Source: Massilia sp. MS-15 (GTDB lineage: Bacteria; Pseudomonadota; Gammaproteobacteria; Burkholderiales; Burkholderiaceae_D). From it: 64,000 nt of DNA. Below the pieces are notes generated by a model. It saw nothing but the letters and a program-made list of their open reading frames with translations, did no database searches and was not told the origin of the DNA. The position numbers and the translations under genes are program-made. Positions 33,414 through 41,841 of the stretch are shown in pieces. The first letter of the stretch is position 1. Every line of letters starts with the position of its first letter. The stretch is taken from contig NZ_JAIWIA010000007.1 of NCBI RefSeq assembly GCF_020176695.1, positions 124,001 through 188,000 of the forward strand, written 5' to 3'.

Positions 33414-34538
33414 GTGAATCGTTCATTTGCCACCGTCCTGTCCTTGCTGGTCTTGTTGCAAGTTTATATCGGGATGCGTCTGCTGCCCGACCTGGCCCTC
33501 GGGCTGGGCATCAACATCGTGGCCATCTTCCTGCTGGTTATGCTTACCGTGCTGGTGCCGGTGGGGCTGCTCTCGGCCGCCCTGCGCCGGCAACGCTGGT
33601 CGGCCCTGGTTTCCTGGCTGGGACTGCTGGCGATGGGCTTCTTTTCCTCGCTGCTCGTCTGTACGCTGGCGCGCGACCTGGTCTTGCTGGCCCTGCGCCT
33701 GGTGGGCGGCCTGGCGCCCGGGCTGATCCGTGGCAGCGCCGTCGCCGTCCCGCTGGTGGCGCTGGGCGTCACCATGCTCGGCTTCGTCAATGCGCGCAGG
33801 CTGGCGCGCGTGAAGCGGGTGGACGTGCCGATCGCGGACCTGCCGGCGCCCCTGCACGGCTATGCGATCGCCCAGGTGTCGGACATCCACGTCGGCCCGA
33901 CCATCAAGCGGTCCTACCTGAACGCCATTGTCAACCGGGTCAACCGGCTCGGCGCGGATGCGATCGCGATCACCGGCGACCTGGTGGACGGCAGCGTGCA
34001 CCGCCTGAGCCTCCATACCCAGCCGCTGGCGCGCCTGGCCGCCCCGGACGGGGTGTTTTTCGTCACCGGCAACCATGAATACTACTCGGGGGCGGAAGAG
34101 TGGATCGCCGAAGTCAGGCGCCTGGGTGTGACGGTGCTGCTGAACCAGCATGTGATCCGGCGCCGCGCCAGTGCCACCGTGATGATCGCCGGGGTGGCCG
34201 ACTACGGCGCCCACCATTTCCAGCCCGCGCACAAGAGCGATCCACAGGCCGCTGCCGGGCGCGCCGCGGCGGACGTGAAGGTGCTGCTGGCGCACCAGCC
34301 GCGCAGTGCGCCGGAGGCGGCCGCCGCCGGCTTCCACCTGCAGCTGTCCGGCCATACCCACGGCGGCCAGTTCTTCCCGTGGAACCTGTTCGTGCCGCTG
34401 CAACAGCCCTTCGTGGCGGGACTGCACCGCGTGCGCGACATGTGGGTCTACATCAGCCGCGGTACCGGCTACTGGGGGCCGCCCAAGCGCTTCGGCGCGC
34501 CGTCCGAAATCACGCTGGTGCGCCTGGTACCGGCCTGA
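33414..34538 (+). CDS. Membrane-anchored calcineurin-like metallophosphoesterase
   Basis: A 374-residue protein starting at GTG 33414 (GAAGG upstream). Four or five N-terminal membrane spans (residues 1-130) precede a metallophosphoesterase domain: QVSDIHVGP, AITGDLVDG, FVTGNHEYYSG, LLAHQP and LSGHTHGGQFFPWN, which carry the D, H, D, N, H, H ligands of the dinuclear site. This matches YkuE/YaeI-type phosphodiesterases; YaeI acts on UDP-2,3-diacylglucosamine in vitro, but the substrate here is not fixed. Monocistronic. Confidence 0.9.
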   Translation: MNRSFATVLSLLVLLQVYIGMRLLPDLALGLGINIVAIFLLVMLTVLVPVGLLSAALRRQRWSALVSWLGLLAMGFFSSLLVCTLARDLVLLALRLVGGLAPGLIRGSAVAVPLVALGVTMLGFVNARRLARVKRVDVPIADLPAPLHGYAIAQVSDIHVGPTIKRSYLNAIVNRVNRLGADAIAITGDLVDGSVHRLSLHTQPLARLAAPDGVFFVTGNHEYYSGAEEWIAEVRRLGVTVLLNQHVIRRRASATVMIAGVADYGAHHFQPAHKSDPQAAAGRAAADVKVLLAHQPRSAPEAAAAGFHLQLSGHTHGGQFFPWNLFVPLQQPFVAGLHRVRDMWVYISRGTGYWGPPKRFGAPSEITLVRLVPA

Positions 34539-34647
34539 ATACGGTCCAGGCACGGACATCACCTGTCAATACGCCAACATTTCACTGCGAAAAGTTGCTG
34601 GATACGCTATCGTACGAATCCCCTGCAACAGCCAAGAGGATTCCCGC

Positions 34648-36108
34648 ATGATCGCCAGTCCGGCCCGCCGCCGTCTTCCCCTCCTTGCCCTTCCTTCCGC
34701 CTCTGCCGGCCTGATGGCCGCGCTGCTGGCGGTGCCAGCCCTGGCAGCCAGCCCCGGCAACGATCCGGTGGCCCTGGCCAGGATCCGCGATGCCGCCATG
34801 GCCAGCGATTATGCCTGGGAACGTACGGCGGACATGACCGACCTGATCGGCCCGCGCCTGTCCGGTTCGCCGGGCGCGGCGGCGGCCGTGGCCCAGGTGG
34901 CGGAGGCGATGCGCAAGCTCGGCGCGCGCGTGACGCTGCAGCCGGTCAAGGTGCCGCACTGGGTGCGTGGCGCCGAGAGCGGCGAGCTGGTCGAGTACAG
35001 CGGGCGTCCGGCCGGCATCACCCAGCGCGTCGTCTTGAGCGCGCTCGGCGGTTCCGGGGCGACCCCGGCCGCGGGCCTGACGGCGCCGGTGATGGTGGTC
35101 GGCAGTTTCGACGAGCTGAAGGCGCGCGCCTCCGAAGCCAAGGGCAAGATCGTCCTGTTCGATGCCGCCTTCGACCAGCCGATGGCCGAGCGCGGCCTGG
35201 CCGGGGCCGCCTATGGACAGGCTTCGGCCTTCCGCCGCGATGGCCCGCGCCAGGCGGCGGCGCTGGGTGCGGTTGCGGCACTGGTGCGCTCGGCGGGTGG
35301 CGCCAATTTCCGTATTCCCCACACCGGCAATACCGCGCTGCAGGATTACCCACGCTTCCCGGCTGCCGCCGTCAGCGCCGAGGACGCCATGCTGATGCGC
35401 CGCCTCGCGCAGCGTGGCCCGGTCGCCATGAAACTGGTGCTGACGCCGCAGACGCTGCCGGACGCCGACAGCTACAATGTGATCGCCGACCTGCCGGGCA
35501 CCGACAAACCCGACGAGATCGTCATTGTCTCGGGTCACCTGGACTCGTGGGACCTGGCCACCGGCGCCCACGACGACGCCGCCGGCGTCGCCAGCGCCAT
35601 GGCGGTGCTGGAGACGCTCAGGAAGCTCGACTACCGCCCACGCCGCACCATCCGCATGATCGCCTGGATGAACGAGGAGAACGGCACCCGTGGCGCGCGC
35701 GGCTACCTGGCAGCCGAGCAGGCCAATGCCGACAAGCACTTTGGCGCGATTGAAAGCGATAACGGCGTTGGCCGTCCCTTCGGTCTGCGCGCCAGCGTGC
35801 CGGCCACCTCGAGCAAGCTGTTCGCGCCGCTGCAGGCGGTGCTGCAGTCGATCGGGGCCGGGGTATTCCAGCGCCTCGATGCGCTCTCGACCGGCGACCT
35901 GTCGGGCCTGGAGCGTGCCGGCGTGCCGAGTTTCGCGCCGCTGGTCGACACTTCCAGCTATTTCAGCTATCACCACACGGCTGCGGACACGCTCGACAAG
36001 GTCGACCCCGACCACCTGCGCCGCAACGTCGCGCTCATGGCCACCACCGCCTGGTACCTGGCCAATATCGAGGGAGCGATCGGCCGCGCAAGCGTGCCCG
36101 AGCGCTGA
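34648..36108 (+). CDS. Exported M28 family metallopeptidase
   Basis: A 486-residue protein; ATG 34648 follows AAGAGGA and opens a signal peptide (cleavage near ALA|ASP). A PA-type insertion lies at about 120-250. The peptidase domain shows the M28 dizinc ligands: H and D in GHLDSWDLATGAHDDAAG, E-E in WMNEENG, D in ESDNG and the distal H in YHHTAADTLD. It is a probable periplasmic or secreted aminopeptidase or carboxypeptidase (plasma glutamate carboxypeptidase-like). With the S9 peptidase, S45 acylase and Prc it adds to an extracellular hydrolytic repertoire. Confidence 0.92.
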   Translation: MIASPARRRLPLLALPSASAGLMAALLAVPALAASPGNDPVALARIRDAAMASDYAWERTADMTDLIGPRLSGSPGAAAAVAQVAEAMRKLGARVTLQPVKVPHWVRGAESGELVEYSGRPAGITQRVVLSALGGSGATPAAGLTAPVMVVGSFDELKARASEAKGKIVLFDAAFDQPMAERGLAGAAYGQASAFRRDGPRQAAALGAVAALVRSAGGANFRIPHTGNTALQDYPRFPAAAVSAEDAMLMRRLAQRGPVAMKLVLTPQTLPDADSYNVIADLPGTDKPDEIVIVSGHLDSWDLATGAHDDAAGVASAMAVLETLRKLDYRPRRTIRMIAWMNEENGTRGARGYLAAEQANADKHFGAIESDNGVGRPFGLRASVPATSSKLFAPLQAVLQSIGAGVFQRLDALSTGDLSGLERAGVPSFAPLVDTSSYFSYHHTAADTLDKVDPDHLRRNVALMATTAWYLANIEGAIGRASVPER

Positions 36109-36199
36109 ACCGGCGCCTGCCCCTTCGGTTGCTGCCCTGGCCGCGCGGCCTGCCCGCGCCGCCGCTGGCGGCGGACGGTGCGCGGCAGCGGCAGCGGGG

Positions 36200-36571
36200 T
36201 CAAGGCACGGTGATGCGCCGCACGGCGCGTGCGTGCCCGCGGTAGGGCCGGCCATAGATGGTCTGGATACCGCTGGCAAAATTCTGCCCCCAGACCAGTT
36301 GGGATCGCGTCGCATGCGCCTCGCTCGACCAGTACCAGTCGCGTTCGAACCCCTCGCGCAGGTTGGCGAACAACAGTGCCAGTTCGCGCCGCGTTGGCAG
36401 TTCACCCCCCTGGCCCTTTGCCCAGTCGAGCGCGGCAGGCCAGCTGACATCGATGGCCTCGTCCGGCAAAAGGACCAGGTGGTAATCCGGCGCCTGGTCC
36501 TTGCCGAGAATGAGGCCGGCATATGCCTCGCCCTCTTGCAGCATCCCGCGTACTTGCATGTACTCGCCCAT
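36200..36571 (-). CDS. DUF1566-like small protein
   Basis: A 123-residue protein with AGGAACAG upstream of the ATG. The C-terminal half has the DUF1566/Lcl-type pattern: DWAKGQGGELPTRRELALLF, then YWSSEAHATRSQLVWGQNF and a final RAVRRI strand, seen in phage-like and surface proteins with C-type-lectin-like folds. There is no signal peptide. Its first 30 residues are unrelated to that domain. Convergent with the M28 peptidase; no phage genes are near. Confidence 0.78.
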   Translation of the reverse strand: MGEYMQVRGMLQEGEAYAGLILGKDQAPDYHLVLLPDEAIDVSWPAALDWAKGQGGELPTRRELALLFANLREGFERDWYWSSEAHATRSQLVWGQNFASGIQTIYGRPYRGHARAVRRITVP

Positions 36572-36804
36572 TTAACTGTTCCTCAGTTTGGTAGCTGTCA
36601 GTTAAGACCATGCAACGTCCGCTTTGGTTGCGTGACATTGTTTGATCTGGCTCATGCTCGACATGGTGGAAGTATCTGATTTCCATGAGGAAAATTCTCT
36701 TGAAGGATTAATACTCACAGAAAATTTTTTTCGGAAAACGTTGAACTTAGGCAGTTTCCCTCGCTCAAAGCTTCACCTTTACTTGATCGAGATCAGGAAA
36801 CTTC

Positions 36805-38259
36805 ATGAAACAAGTTACTGCTTTTGCCTCGCATTTCCGGCTCAACGCCTTGTTGTGCTGCAGCGCCGCAGTCCTGCTGAGCGCTTGCGGTGGCACCGTC
36901 ACCGAATCCCAGCAATCCGCTACGGCCGCCCAGGTGAGCAGCGATAGCGGGGCCGTCGTTCCGGCGCCGGCCCCCGGGGATAGCGCCGGCTTGCCCGATA
37001 CCGCTGCCGGCACCGCCAGCACCGCCGCCACCGCCGCCACCGCCACCGGCGCGGCGGCAGACGTGAGGACACAGGCATTCGAACTGAACGGCTACGACAG
37101 CAACCCGCTGGAATCGCGCGCCGGACAGGAGGAAGAGGGCACCAGCGCTCCGGCTTCCACGGCCGATGGCGCAACCCGCCTGCTGGCTGCCAGCGTCGCG
37201 ACGCCTGCCACCACCTACAACTATTACGTGTCGCCGACCGGTTCGGACACGGCCGCCGGCACCAAGGCGGCGCCTTTCAAGACCCTGGCGCGCGCCGCCA
37301 AGGCCGCCACCCGCGCCAGCACCACCGTGTGGGTGGCGCCGGGCACCTATGCCGGCGGTATCAAGACCACGGCCAATGGCACCGCCTCCGGCCGGATCTA
37401 CTGGGTCTCGACCACCAAGTGGGGCGCGAAGATCGTGCCGCCGGCCCAATCGGCCAACAACAGCGCCTGGGACAACCGTGGCCACTACGTGAGCATCATC
37501 GGCTTCGACGTCGACGGCAGCAAGCTGGGTAGCGGCACCAAGTGGGTGCACGGCATCTATACGGGTGGTTCGTACAACGTGATCCAGGGCAACCGCGTGC
37601 ACCACCTGGCCACCACCATCCCGTGCAACAGCGCGGGCGGCTCGGCGATCGGCGTGGACAGCTACTACAAGGGCGTGATGGGCGACGTCATCGGCAACGT
37701 CGTGCACGACATCGGCCCGGCCGGCTGCACCTATGTGCAGGGCATCTACCACTCGACCTCGGGCAGCATCAAGAACAACCTGGTCTACCGCGTCGGCTCG
37801 GCCGCGATCCACCTGTGGCATGACGCGACCAACATCAAGATCATCAACAACACGGTGACCTCGTCGGTGTTCGGCATCATCGTCGGTGGCGGCGACTTCC
37901 ATTTCACCTCGGCCGGCGCGAATAACGTATTTGTTTACAACAACATTGTGTACGACAACAAATACGGCATCTCGGAGCAGGGCAAGACCGGCACCGCCAA
38001 CAGGTACGCGAACAACCTGGTGTTCCAGAACAGCACCTACAACATCTCGCTGCGCAACGGCTTGAAGGCCACCAATACCGTGTCCTCGAATCCGCTGTTT
38101 GCCGGCTATTCGCGCACTGCCGCGCTCCCGGATTACAGGCTGGGCAACAGCTCGCCGGCCATCGGCCGCGGCATCGCGACCTATGCGCCGGCGACCGACA
38201 TCGACGGCCGTCCACGCAACACCTCCACCGGCTACGACCTGGGCGCCTACCAGCACTAG
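36805..38259 (+). CDS. Lipoprotein with right-handed beta-helix (DUF1565-like) domain, copy 1
   Basis: A 484-residue lipoprotein: lipobox LLSAC with C28, then a Thr/Ala/Ser-rich linker to about residue 135. A parallel beta-helix follows, opening YNYYVSPTGSDTAAGTKAAP and continuing with repeated asparagine turns (IKIINNTVTSSVFG, VFVYNNIVYDNKYG). Such domains usually bind or cleave polysaccharide; no catalytic signature is identifiable. Upstream 230 bases are unusually AT-rich and likely hold the promoter. The helix domain is nearly identical to that of the next gene, but the N-terminal anchors are unrelated. Confidence 0.88.
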   Translation: MKQVTAFASHFRLNALLCCSAAVLLSACGGTVTESQQSATAAQVSSDSGAVVPAPAPGDSAGLPDTAAGTASTAATAATATGAAADVRTQAFELNGYDSNPLESRAGQEEEGTSAPASTADGATRLLAASVATPATTYNYYVSPTGSDTAAGTKAAPFKTLARAAKAATRASTTVWVAPGTYAGGIKTTANGTASGRIYWVSTTKWGAKIVPPAQSANNSAWDNRGHYVSIIGFDVDGSKLGSGTKWVHGIYTGGSYNVIQGNRVHHLATTIPCNSAGGSAIGVDSYYKGVMGDVIGNVVHDIGPAGCTYVQGIYHSTSGSIKNNLVYRVGSAAIHLWHDATNIKIINNTVTSSVFGIIVGGGDFHFTSAGANNVFVYNNIVYDNKYGISEQGKTGTANRYANNLVFQNSTYNISLRNGLKATNTVSSNPLFAGYSRTAALPDYRLGNSSPAIGRGIATYAPATDIDGRPRNTSTGYDLGAYQH

Positions 38260-39849
38260 GCCGTGTCCATCGGTTCCCGCGCGGGCGGCTCGCACCGTCC
38301 GCGCACCCCGAGGGCGTGCCACGTGCGCGCCTGATCAAGCAACCAGGAGCCCACCGCCTTTTCTGGTGGCCGCCGTACCGGTCGTTCCGGTGCGCGGGAC
38401 AGCTGTTGCCGTCGCTCCGCGCCCATTCATTTCGGGCAAACAGGAAAACACCACATGAAGAAGACTTTTGCCATCGCATCGCAGTTCCGCCGCCACGCTG
38501 TTCTCTGCACCGCCGCCGCCGCGCTGTTCACCGCCCTCGGCGCCAGCCACGCCGCTGCCGCCACGCTCGCACCGGTCGTGGCCAATGCGACCACCGCACA
38601 GAAAGAACAGATCCGCCAGCTCTACCTGCAAGTACTGGGCCGCGAGCCGGATGCCGCGGGTTGGGCCTGGTGGGCCCAGACCCTCGATAACGGTACCAGC
38701 ATGGACTACATCGCCGCCCAGCTGAAGGCCAGCGAGGAGTACGCGCGCAAGAATGGCGGCGGCAGCGGCCCGGCCGCCAGCGGCGGCCTGCCGGCGATCC
38801 CGGCGACCACCTACAACTATTATGTGTCGCCGACCGGCTCGGACACGGCCGCCGGCACCAAGGCGGCGCCTTTCAAGACCCTGGCGCGCGCCGCCAAGGC
38901 CGTTACCCGCGCCAGCACCACCGTGTGGGTGGCGCCGGGCACCTATGCCGGTGGCATCAAGACCACGGCCAGTGGCACCGCCTCCAGCCGCATCTACTGG
39001 GTCTCGACCACGAAGTGGGGGGCGAAGATCGTGCCGCCGGCCAGCTCCACCAATAAGAGCGCCTGGGACAACCGTGGCCATTACGTGAGCATCATCGGCT
39101 TCGACGTCGATGGCAGCAAGATCGGTTCGGGCACCAAGTGGACAACCGGCCTCTACACCGGCGGTTCGTACAACGTGATCCAGGCCAACCGCGTGCACCA
39201 CCTGGCCACCACCATCCCGTGCAACAGCGAGGGCGGCTCGGCGATCGGCGTGGACAGCTACTACAAGGGCGTCAAGGGCGACGTGGTCGGCAACGTCGTG
39301 CACGACATCGGCCCGGCCGGCTGCACCTACGTGCAGGGCATCTACCACTCGACCTCGGGCTCGATCGTGAACAACGTGGTCTACCGGGTCGGTTCGGCCG
39401 CGATCCACCTGTGGCACGATGCGACCGACATCAAGATCATCAACAACACGGTAAGCTCGTCGGTGTTCGGCATCATCGTCGGCGGCGGTAATTTCTACTT
39501 CACCTCGGCCGGCGCCAACAATGTCCACGTCCACAACAACATCGTGTACGACAACCAGTACGGCATCTCGGAGCAGGGCAAGACCGGCAAGGGCAACACC
39601 TACAAGAACAACCTGGTGTTCCAGAATCCGAAATACAACTTCCGTCTGTTGAATGGGCTGAGCCATACCAACACCATCAGCTCGAACCCGATGTTCGCCG
39701 GCTACTCGCGTACGGCGGCGCTGCCCAACTACAAGCTGAGCACGAGTTCGCCAGCGCTCGGCCGCGGCATCGCGACCTATGCGCCGTCGACCGATATCGA
39801 TGGCCGCGCACGCGGGGCCAGCATCGACCTGGGCGCCTACCAGCAATAA
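37207..39849 (+). repeat. Tandem direct duplication of the beta-helix coding region (37207-38259 and 38804-39849)
   Basis: The two roughly 1.05-kb segments match base for base over long stretches, with mainly synonymous differences through their first 800 bases and more divergence near the 3' ends. The about 545 bases between them encode the unrelated N-terminus of copy 2. Homology begins abruptly at the ACCACCTACAAC block. Confidence 0.85.
38455..39849 (+). CDS. Exported DUF4214 plus beta-helix protein, copy 2
   Basis: A 464-residue protein with a cleavable signal peptide (to about residue 36) rather than a lipobox. Residues 45-98 are a DUF4214 domain (IRQLYLQVLGREPDAAGW, YIAAQLKASEEY), found in S-layer-like and secreted adhesins. 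The same beta-helix as copy 1 follows from about residue 117 to the end. CAGGAAAA precedes the ATG. It is followed by an intrinsic terminator. A role in surface polysaccharide binding or processing is plausible but unproven. Confidence 0.88.
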   Translation: MKKTFAIASQFRRHAVLCTAAAALFTALGASHAAAATLAPVVANATTAQKEQIRQLYLQVLGREPDAAGWAWWAQTLDNGTSMDYIAAQLKASEEYARKNGGGSGPAASGGLPAIPATTYNYYVSPTGSDTAAGTKAAPFKTLARAAKAVTRASTTVWVAPGTYAGGIKTTASGTASSRIYWVSTTKWGAKIVPPASSTNKSAWDNRGHYVSIIGFDVDGSKIGSGTKWTTGLYTGGSYNVIQANRVHHLATTIPCNSEGGSAIGVDSYYKGVKGDVVGNVVHDIGPAGCTYVQGIYHSTSGSIVNNVVYRVGSAAIHLWHDATDIKIINNTVSSSVFGIIVGGGNFYFTSAGANNVHVHNNIVYDNQYGISEQGKTGKGNTYKNNLVFQNPKYNFRLLNGLSHTNTISSNPMFAGYSRTAALPNYKLSTSSPALGRGIATYAPSTDIDGRARGASIDLGAYQQ

Positions 39850-39911
39850 GCGCAGTAGGGGGCGCGGCGACACAGGCCTTCCGCGGCCGGCCCCGCGCAT
39901 GACCCGCAGGA

Positions 39912-39939
39912 CCCGCACGCCAGAGCGTACGGGTTTTTT
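39912..39939 (+). terminator. Intrinsic terminator after the second beta-helix gene
   Basis: Stem CCCGCACGC / GCGTACGGG (one mismatch) with a CAGA loop, followed by six T residues, 62 bases after the stop codon. Confidence 0.8.
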
Positions 39940-39954
39940 ACGTTCGGCAAACAA

Positions 39955-40626
39955 TCACTCCGCCAGGGGCAGGGCCATCTGCGGATCCTGGGCCCCGGCC
40001 CGGTTCACTGCGGTCGTCACCTTGTACCATTCGAAGGCGTCGCAGGGCAGGGCGGCGCGGCGTGCCAGGTCGAGCGCTTGCTCGGGTGACAGCGTGGGAT
40101 CGAGCCACAGTTCGGCATCGGCCGCTTCCAGCACGACGGGGCGCCGGTCGTGGATGTCAAGCATGCCTTCGTCGGCGGCATCGGTGACCAGGACGAAACC
40201 GGCCTCGGCGCGGTTCTCGGTGAAGCCGCCGAAGTTCGCCAGCGCCAGCAGGAACAGCGGCGCCCTGTCCTTGCGGTGGATGTGCCACGGCTGCTTCTTG
40301 CCTTTTTCACCGGTCCATTCGTACCAGCCCTGGGCCGGCACGATGGCACGGCCCTTCTTGAGCAGTGGCTTCCAGTAGCGGTTGGTGAGCTTGTCCAGGC
40401 GGGCGTTGACCATGACCGGCAGCTTGCCCTCGGCCCAGCGCGCGCGGTAGCTCCAGAACACGTCGTCGATGCGGCGCTCGCCGTCCTCCAGGTGCATGAC
40501 CGGGCGGTAGCTGCCGGGAGACACATTCCAGGCGGGCGTGGAGGCGCTGTCGTAGACCGCGTCGGTCCAGCCGAATACGCTGGCGTAGTAGCGAGCCGTC
40601 TGGCTCTGGTCGAATCGTCCGCACAT
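39955..40626 (-). CDS. SRAP (HMCES/YedK) abasic-site DNA-protein crosslinking protein
   Basis: A 223-residue SRAP protein beginning MCGRF; after Met removal, Cys2 forms the thiazolidine link to abasic sites in single-stranded DNA. Other active-site elements are visible: N in VSPGSYRP and VNARLDKL, the E in GWYEW, and the H in PWHIHRKD. It protects replication forks from abasic-site breakage. The ATG at 40626 is fixed by the required MCGRF start. Monocistronic, convergent with the beta-helix gene. Confidence 0.95.
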   Translation of the reverse strand: MCGRFDQSQTARYYASVFGWTDAVYDSASTPAWNVSPGSYRPVMHLEDGERRIDDVFWSYRARWAEGKLPVMVNARLDKLTNRYWKPLLKKGRAIVPAQGWYEWTGEKGKKQPWHIHRKDRAPLFLLALANFGGFTENRAEAGFVLVTDAADEGMLDIHDRRPVVLEAADAELWLDPTLSPEQALDLARRAALPCDAFEWYKVTTAVNRAGAQDPQMALPLAE

Positions 40627-40755
40627 GGCGCCATGGTAGCGCAGCTGCAGCAGGGGCGCGGCACGCCAGGGTGGCGTAGGCTGGCGTGCCGCCCGGCGCG
40701 TGCCGGGTGAGGCAGTGGTATGCTCGCAGGCAAACGACCAATTGGGAGAACGGGT

Positions 40756-41160
40756 ATGGCAACTGGCTGGTGGAGCGTCCTGAAAACGGTGCCCTGGAGC
40801 GAAGTGATCAATGCAGCGCCGCAAGTGGCCAGCGGTGCGCGCCGCCTGTGGGATAGCGTGGCGCGCAAGCCGGGTACGGGCGCCGGCATGGCGGCGGAGC
40901 CGATGGTGGACGACGTGGCGGAAGAAGACGTGTTTGGCAGCCTGGTGCTGCGCGTCGACAGGAACGAGGCGACGCTGAACGACCTGCACAAGCAGATGCT
41001 CCAGGCCTCGGAAATCATCGCCAACCTGGCCGACCAGAATGCCCAGATGATCGCCAAGATGGAGCTGGCCCGCACCCGCGTGCTGTGGATGGGCGTGGCG
41101 ACGGCGGTCTCGTCGATCCTGGCCCTGGTGGCGCTGGCGATTGTCATGGCGCGCACCTAG
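40756..41160 (+). CDS. Small coiled-coil protein with C-terminal membrane anchor
   Basis: A 134-residue protein; GGGAGA precedes the ATG. Residues 60-105 form a predicted coiled coil (RVDRNEATLNDLHKQMLQAS, LADQNAQMIAKMELA). A final hydrophobic helix (VLWMGVATAVSSILALVALA) acts as a tail anchor. The family is not recognised. It lies 10 bases before the next small membrane gene, so the two are probably one unit. Confidence 0.72.
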   Translation: MATGWWSVLKTVPWSEVINAAPQVASGARRLWDSVARKPGTGAGMAAEPMVDDVAEEDVFGSLVLRVDRNEATLNDLHKQMLQASEIIANLADQNAQMIAKMELARTRVLWMGVATAVSSILALVALAIVMART

Positions 41161-41170
41161 CCCGGTCCGC

Positions 41171-41371
41171 ATGAAACTCGTCCTGATCCTCGCGACCCTG
41201 TTTGTGTTCGTCTCGATGCTGCTGAACGGCGCCCGCCGCCGCGGCAAGCTCGACAGTAAGGCGAACCGGGCGGTGGCCGAACTGGCCACGTCGATGCGCA
41301 TCTTCGTCTACGGCCTGCTGTTTTTCGTGGCAGTGGTGTGCCTGGCCGTGGCCTGGCAGTCGCTCCATTAG
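41171..41371 (+). CDS. Small two-span membrane protein
   Basis: A 66-residue protein: helix 1 (LVLILATLFVFVSMLL), a basic loop GARRRGKLDSKANR, and helix 2 (IFVYGLLFFVAVVCLAVAW). The ATG at 41171 is 10 bases after the preceding stop. No family recognised. Transcription may continue into the structured RNA and terminator downstream. Confidence 0.65.
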   Translation: MKLVLILATLFVFVSMLLNGARRRGKLDSKANRAVAELATSMRIFVYGLLFFVAVVCLAVAWQSLH

Positions 41372-41466
41372 GTCCGGCGCCTGCCGCGTTGCCGAAAGGC
41401 TGTCCGATCAGGCTGACAAACACGCGGGAAAATCCGACGCTTGCGGGAGCGCGCGGCGGGTCTATC

Positions 41467-41567
41467 TTGGAGATGTTCTCTGGTGGATAGTTCCACCTCT
41501 CCGCGTGTCTCCAACTCAGTGTTGACTGAGTACTTGCCGCTGCCGGGTCACCGGCGGCGGCTTTTTT
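41467..41567 (+). ncRNA. Structured small RNA candidate (or structured 3' UTR)
   Basis: About 100 bases with three stacked elements. First, an outer stem TTGGAGA (41467-41473) with TCTCCAA (41508-41514) encloses a perfect hairpin GGTGGA-TAGT-TCCACC (41482-41497). Second comes hairpin ACTCAGT-GTTG-ACTGAGT (41514-41531). Third is a strong intrinsic terminator, GCCGCTGCCGG/CCGGCGGCGGC followed by six T residues (41536-41567). A promoter-like TTGCGG-16-TATCTT lies at 41441-41468, although a start from it near 41475 would lose the outer stem. No ORF is apparent. A CACCTCTCC stretch after the first hairpin could pair with Shine-Dalgarno sequences. I do not recognise a known family. Confidence 0.55.
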
Positions 41568-41633
41568 CGTGCGCATCCGTGTAGCGCAAGCACTAACACC
41601 GCCGCTGCCGCACGTAGTACAATCCCCGCCGGC

Positions 41634-41718
41634 GCGGGCATGGCGAAATTGGTAGACGCATCAGACTTAAAATCTGCCGCCGCAAGGCGTGCCGGTTCGA
41701 TTCCGGCTGCCCGCACCA
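41634..41718 (+). tRNA. tRNA-Leu (anticodon UAA)
   Basis: An 85-base cloverleaf with encoded CCA. Acceptor GCGGGCA (41634-41640) pairs with TGCCCGC (41708-41714). The anticodon loop CTTAAAA gives TAA at 41668-41670, a long variable arm is present as expected for a type II tRNA, and the T-loop GGTTCGATTCC is canonical. A TACAAT -10-like box lies 12 bases upstream. Confidence 0.97.
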
Positions 41719-41841
41719 TCTTTCCGCACCGATTTCCCCCTCCAGGCGGCCGGCCTGCTCCTGCTTTGGTCCTCCCGGCAGGATGGTGTAGCATGCCGGA
41801 CGGCGGCCCACCCCATTGCCGCCGCAGCAAGAGGACACCAA

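Noticed and set aside
41467..41567. Reading the structured RNA as 6S RNA
   Set aside because: The GGAGATGTTCTC start is reminiscent of 6S, but the element is about 100 bases rather than about 180 and lacks the long closed stem with a large central bubble.
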